64,000 bases of DNA, taken from contig NZ_CP134398.1 in NCBI RefSeq assembly GCF_002968335.2, forward strand, positions 5,456,001-5,520,000, read 5' to 3'. This DNA is from Mycobacterium sp. ITM-2016-00316 (lineage in GTDB: Bacteria; Actinomycetota; Actinomycetes; Mycobacteriales; Mycobacteriaceae). Under the pieces are notes generated by a model. The model searched no databases. It had not been told where the DNA came from and worked only from the letters and a program-made list of their open reading frames with translations. Shown one piece after another: positions 62,148 to 64,000 of this stretch (position 1 is the stretch's first letter; every line of letters starts with the position of its first letter). Both the position numbers and the translations under genes were made by a program.

Positions 62148-62663
62148 GTGAAGCGTGGCTTCGTAGTTGCCGTGAGTAGTGCGGCGCTCCTCATCGCCGG
62201 CTTGTCCGGCTGTTCCTCGGACGACAAATCCTCATCCAGCAGTGCCTCTTCGGAGACGAGTGCAGCCGTCACGTCGGAGGAGACGGCAGCATCCGCAACC
62301 GAATCGCCCACCGCCGCCACCGGGTCGGGTACCACCAGGGTCGTCATCGACGGCGCAGAGCAGTCCGTCAACGGCAGCATCGTGTGCGCGGCCATGGGCG
62401 GCAACGTCAACATCGCCATCGGTGAGGCCACTACAGGCATCGCCGCCGTCGTCAGCGAGGGCGACGCCCCCACCGTCACCTCGGTGGGTCTGGGCAACGT
62501 CAACGGAGTGACCCTCGGCTACGCCGCCGGTGCGGGTGGCGAGGCGAAGGCCGAGAAGGACGGCAACACCTACAAGATCACCGGGACCGCCACGGGCATC
62601 GACATGGCCAACCCGATGACACCGGTGAACAAGCCCTTCGAGATCGAGGTCACCTGCCCCTGA
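62148..62663 (+). CDS. lpqH: 19-kDa lipoprotein LpqH
   Basis: A 171-residue surface lipoprotein. The start [20 protein letters not shown] is followed by the lipobox GC (Cys22), a Ser/Thr/Ala-rich region that is O-glycosylated in M. tuberculosis, and a domain nearly identical in pattern to the known antigen: [53 protein letters not shown] and FEIEVTC. AAGGAG lies 7 bp before the GTG at 62148; the GTG at 62145 is too close. Members of this family are TLR2 ligands. Confidence 0.93.
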   Translation: MKRGFVVAVSSAALLIAGLSGCSSDDKSSSSSASSETSAAVTSEETAASATESPTAATGSGTTRVVIDGAEQSVNGSIVCAAMGGNVNIAIGEATTGIAAVVSEGDAPTVTSVGLGNVNGVTLGYAAGAGGEAKAEKDGNTYKITGTATGIDMANPMTPVNKPFEIEVTCP

Positions 62664-62672
62664 CCGGGGTCA

Positions 62673-62719
62673 GACGAGCGACGGCGGCATCCTTGTCCGG
62701 GGGTGCCGCCGTTCTCGTC
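62673..62719. terminator. Bidirectional terminator between lpqH and the DUF732 gene
   Basis: Arms GACGAG and ACGGCGGCA pair with TGCCGCCGT and CTCGTC, giving a long GC-rich stem with a small bulge. It lies exactly between two convergent stops and should serve both genes. Confidence 0.65.
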
Positions 62720-63073
62720 TCAGGCGGTGTAGCCGGCGGCCGATTCGCGCAGCTGCCAGATCTGCGCCGGGCACAGCTCATTGACCGCCTGATTGATCAG
62801 GTATCCGGCCTGGTAGTAGTCGCTGGTGTGGAAATCGACCTTGAGCTGGTCGACCAACTGGGCATAGGGCATCTTGGCGGCCACCCGGTCACAGACGGTC
62901 TGGCCGTACGCGATCGCCACGTCCCCGTTGGGGAAGTTGTACCCGGGCCGCACGTGCACGTTGACCAGATAGGCCACCACATCGGCGCCGGCCGCGGGGG
63001 CCGCCGTGGTGGCAAGTCCGCCGAGGCCCGCCGAGACCGCGGCCGCCGCGACAATTCCCCGTAAAACCTTCAT
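62720..63073 (-). CDS. Secreted DUF732-family protein
   Basis: A 117-residue exported protein. A signal peptide (MKVLRGIVAAAAVSAGLGGL, cleaved near PAAGA) is followed by a short helical domain with two cysteines (GQTVCDRVAAK and NELCPAQIW), the usual arrangement of the mycobacterial DUF732 family. Function unknown. ATG 63073 is chosen because the signal peptide starts there, although the frame is open to 63133. Confidence 0.8.
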   Translation of the reverse strand: MKVLRGIVAAAAVSAGLGGLATTAAPAAGADVVAYLVNVHVRPGYNFPNGDVAIAYGQTVCDRVAAKMPYAQLVDQLKVDFHTSDYYQAGYLINQAVNELCPAQIWQLRESAAGYTA

Positions 63074-63169
63074 GCGGGCTGACTCTAATCCCCCGCCGGT
63101 GCGAACGCGGCAAATCTCCTCTGCTCGCTGCAATACCGGGGTACGGTCCTTTTCGTCGAGGGGGCATAC

Positions 63170-64000
63170 ATGGCCGGATCACGGCTCAGAACGCTCACGA
63201 CGGGCCTGTTCGCCGTCGTGGTATCGATCGCGCTCGTCTGCGGCCAGGCGATCGGGGCCAACGGCTTCGGTCCGTTGGTGGGGCTGGTCAACACCGTCAT
63301 CGGCATCGGCGGCAGCAGCGACCCGGTGTCCGAGCGCCTGCCCGCCAAGCTGAGCAACACCATCGTGCAGCCCGGAGACACCTACATCGGCACCGAGTAT
63401 CCGGCGTCGCTCAACCTCGATCGCAGCGTGCGCATCGGCATGCCGGTGCTGCACCAGCAGCTGGTCACGACCTCCGGGAAGGTGCTCGTCGCGGGCTACT
63501 CGCTGGGCGCCCTGCTGGCCGAGCAGCTCAAACGGGACGTCGCGGAGTCCGATGCGCCGCCGTCACCGCTGGACCTCAGCTTCCTGCAGATCGCCACCCC
63601 GTTCGTCCCGAACGGGGGCATCTTCGCGCGGTTCCCCGGCATCGCGATCCCGGATGTGGTCTCGCCGATGGGGCCGGGGCAGGCGACGCAGTACGACACC
63701 ACCTACGTGGTCAACGAGTACGACCTGTGGGGCGACTTTCCCGCGTACTTCAATCCGGTGGCGATCCTGAACGCCGTGCTCGGCCACGAATACGCCCACG
63801 TCGACAACTGGTACGACGCGGTGGACCCGACCGCGGAGGCCAATCACGTCAAGGTGGTGACCAATTCCGCCGGCGGGACCGACACCTACATCCTGGTGCC
63901 GGCGTCCCGGTTGCCGCTGCTCGCTCCGCTGCGTGACATGGCCTATCACCTGGGGGTGTCGGCGGCCGCAGAACGACTGCTGGGTGCGATCGAGCCGTTG
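63170..64000 (+). CDS. PE-PPE-domain serine hydrolase (3' end off the window)
   Basis: An open frame of 277 codons to the right edge. A hydrophobic N-terminal segment (LFAVVVSIALVCGQAIGANG) acts as signal or anchor, followed by a PE-PPE-type alpha/beta-hydrolase domain: IVQPGDTYIGTEYPASL, nucleophile elbow VAGYSLGALLAEQ, LQIATPFVPNGGIF and a late HVKVVTNS. GAGGGGG lies 5 bp before the ATG at 63170. It is a second member of the family also found at 23035-23913. The C-terminus is not visible. Confidence 0.8.
   Translation, partial: MAGSRLRTLTTGLFAVVVSIALVCGQAIGANGFGPLVGLVNTVIGIGGSSDPVSERLPAKLSNTIVQPGDTYIGTEYPASLNLDRSVRIGMPVLHQQLVTTSGKVLVAGYSLGALLAEQLKRDVAESDAPPSPLDLSFLQIATPFVPNGGIFARFPGIAIPDVVSPMGPGQATQYDTTYVVNEYDLWGDFPAYFNPVAILNAVLGHEYAHVDNWYDAVDPTAEANHVKVVTNSAGGTDTYILVPASRLPLLAPLRDMAYHLGVSAAAERLLGAIEPL

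Overview
The window is high-GC actinobacterial DNA from a fast-growing mycobacterium (Mycolicibacterium-like). Three things support this: mycobacterial families (LpqH, LucA, WXG100/CpnT, PE-PPE hydrolases, MHB haem-binding proteins, DUF732, a DUF222/HNH protein), frequent GTG starts with 1-4 bp ATGA/GTGA overlaps, and a backbone in the same order as M. tuberculosis Rv3703c-Rv3723 (egtB-egtA ... asd-ask, leuA, dnaQ-like, murT-gatD, recR-ybaB, amidase, SRPBCC, FAD oxidoreductase-CFA synthase, dnaX, aspartate aminotransferase, SRP RNA, tRNA-Ser, lucA). No phage, CRISPR array or intact insertion sequence was seen.

1-7.6 kb (minus strand): ergothioneine genes egtA-egtB (egtB runs off the left edge), three or four cell-envelope or secreted proteins, then ask-asd for the aspartate family of amino acids. 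7.8-15.2 kb (plus strand): amt, then a type III glutamine synthetase-like gene, three separate genes resembling the amidotransferase, GXGXG and FMN parts of glutamate synthase, an FAD amine oxidoreductase and an XRE-cupin regulator. The set resembles the gamma-glutamylmethylamide / N-methylglutamate synthase module of methylotrophs but has a single-subunit oxidoreductase. 15.2-19.3 kb (minus strand): an EsxF/EsxE/CpnT-like locus whose toxin tail is not recognisable as TNT and is followed by a small, AT-richer putative immunity gene. This is the most novel-looking system in the window.

19.3-39 kb: leuA behind a leader-peptide attenuator, a divergent TetR/aldo-keto reductase pair with two matching operators, a PE-PPE hydrolase, a DnaQ-like exonuclease, peptidoglycan-amidating MurT-GatD, a pyruvyl-transferase-like protein, recR-ybaB, a peptidoglycan amidase, a TmsA/TmsB-like lipid pair, dnaX, the aspartate aminotransferase, 4.5S RNA, tRNA-Ser(GGA), LucA and an HtrA-type protease. 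A gene-free stretch of about 0.7 kb follows.

39-64 kb (accessory): Prim-PolC with LigC1 and a second LigC, a 2,2-dialkylglycine decarboxylase, TetR/SDR, haem-binding and secreted small proteins, a metallo-beta-lactamase-fold gene behind a SoxR-like promoter, GluQRS, an amino-acid ABC transporter with fused binding protein and permease, an HpnE-like oxidoreductase with its TetR, a CoA-transferase, an amine oxidase, a DUF222/HNH protein, a P450, Tgt, two LpqH-type lipoproteins, and a second PE-PPE hydrolase that runs off the right edge. Three TetR genes have inverted-repeat operators visible beside them.
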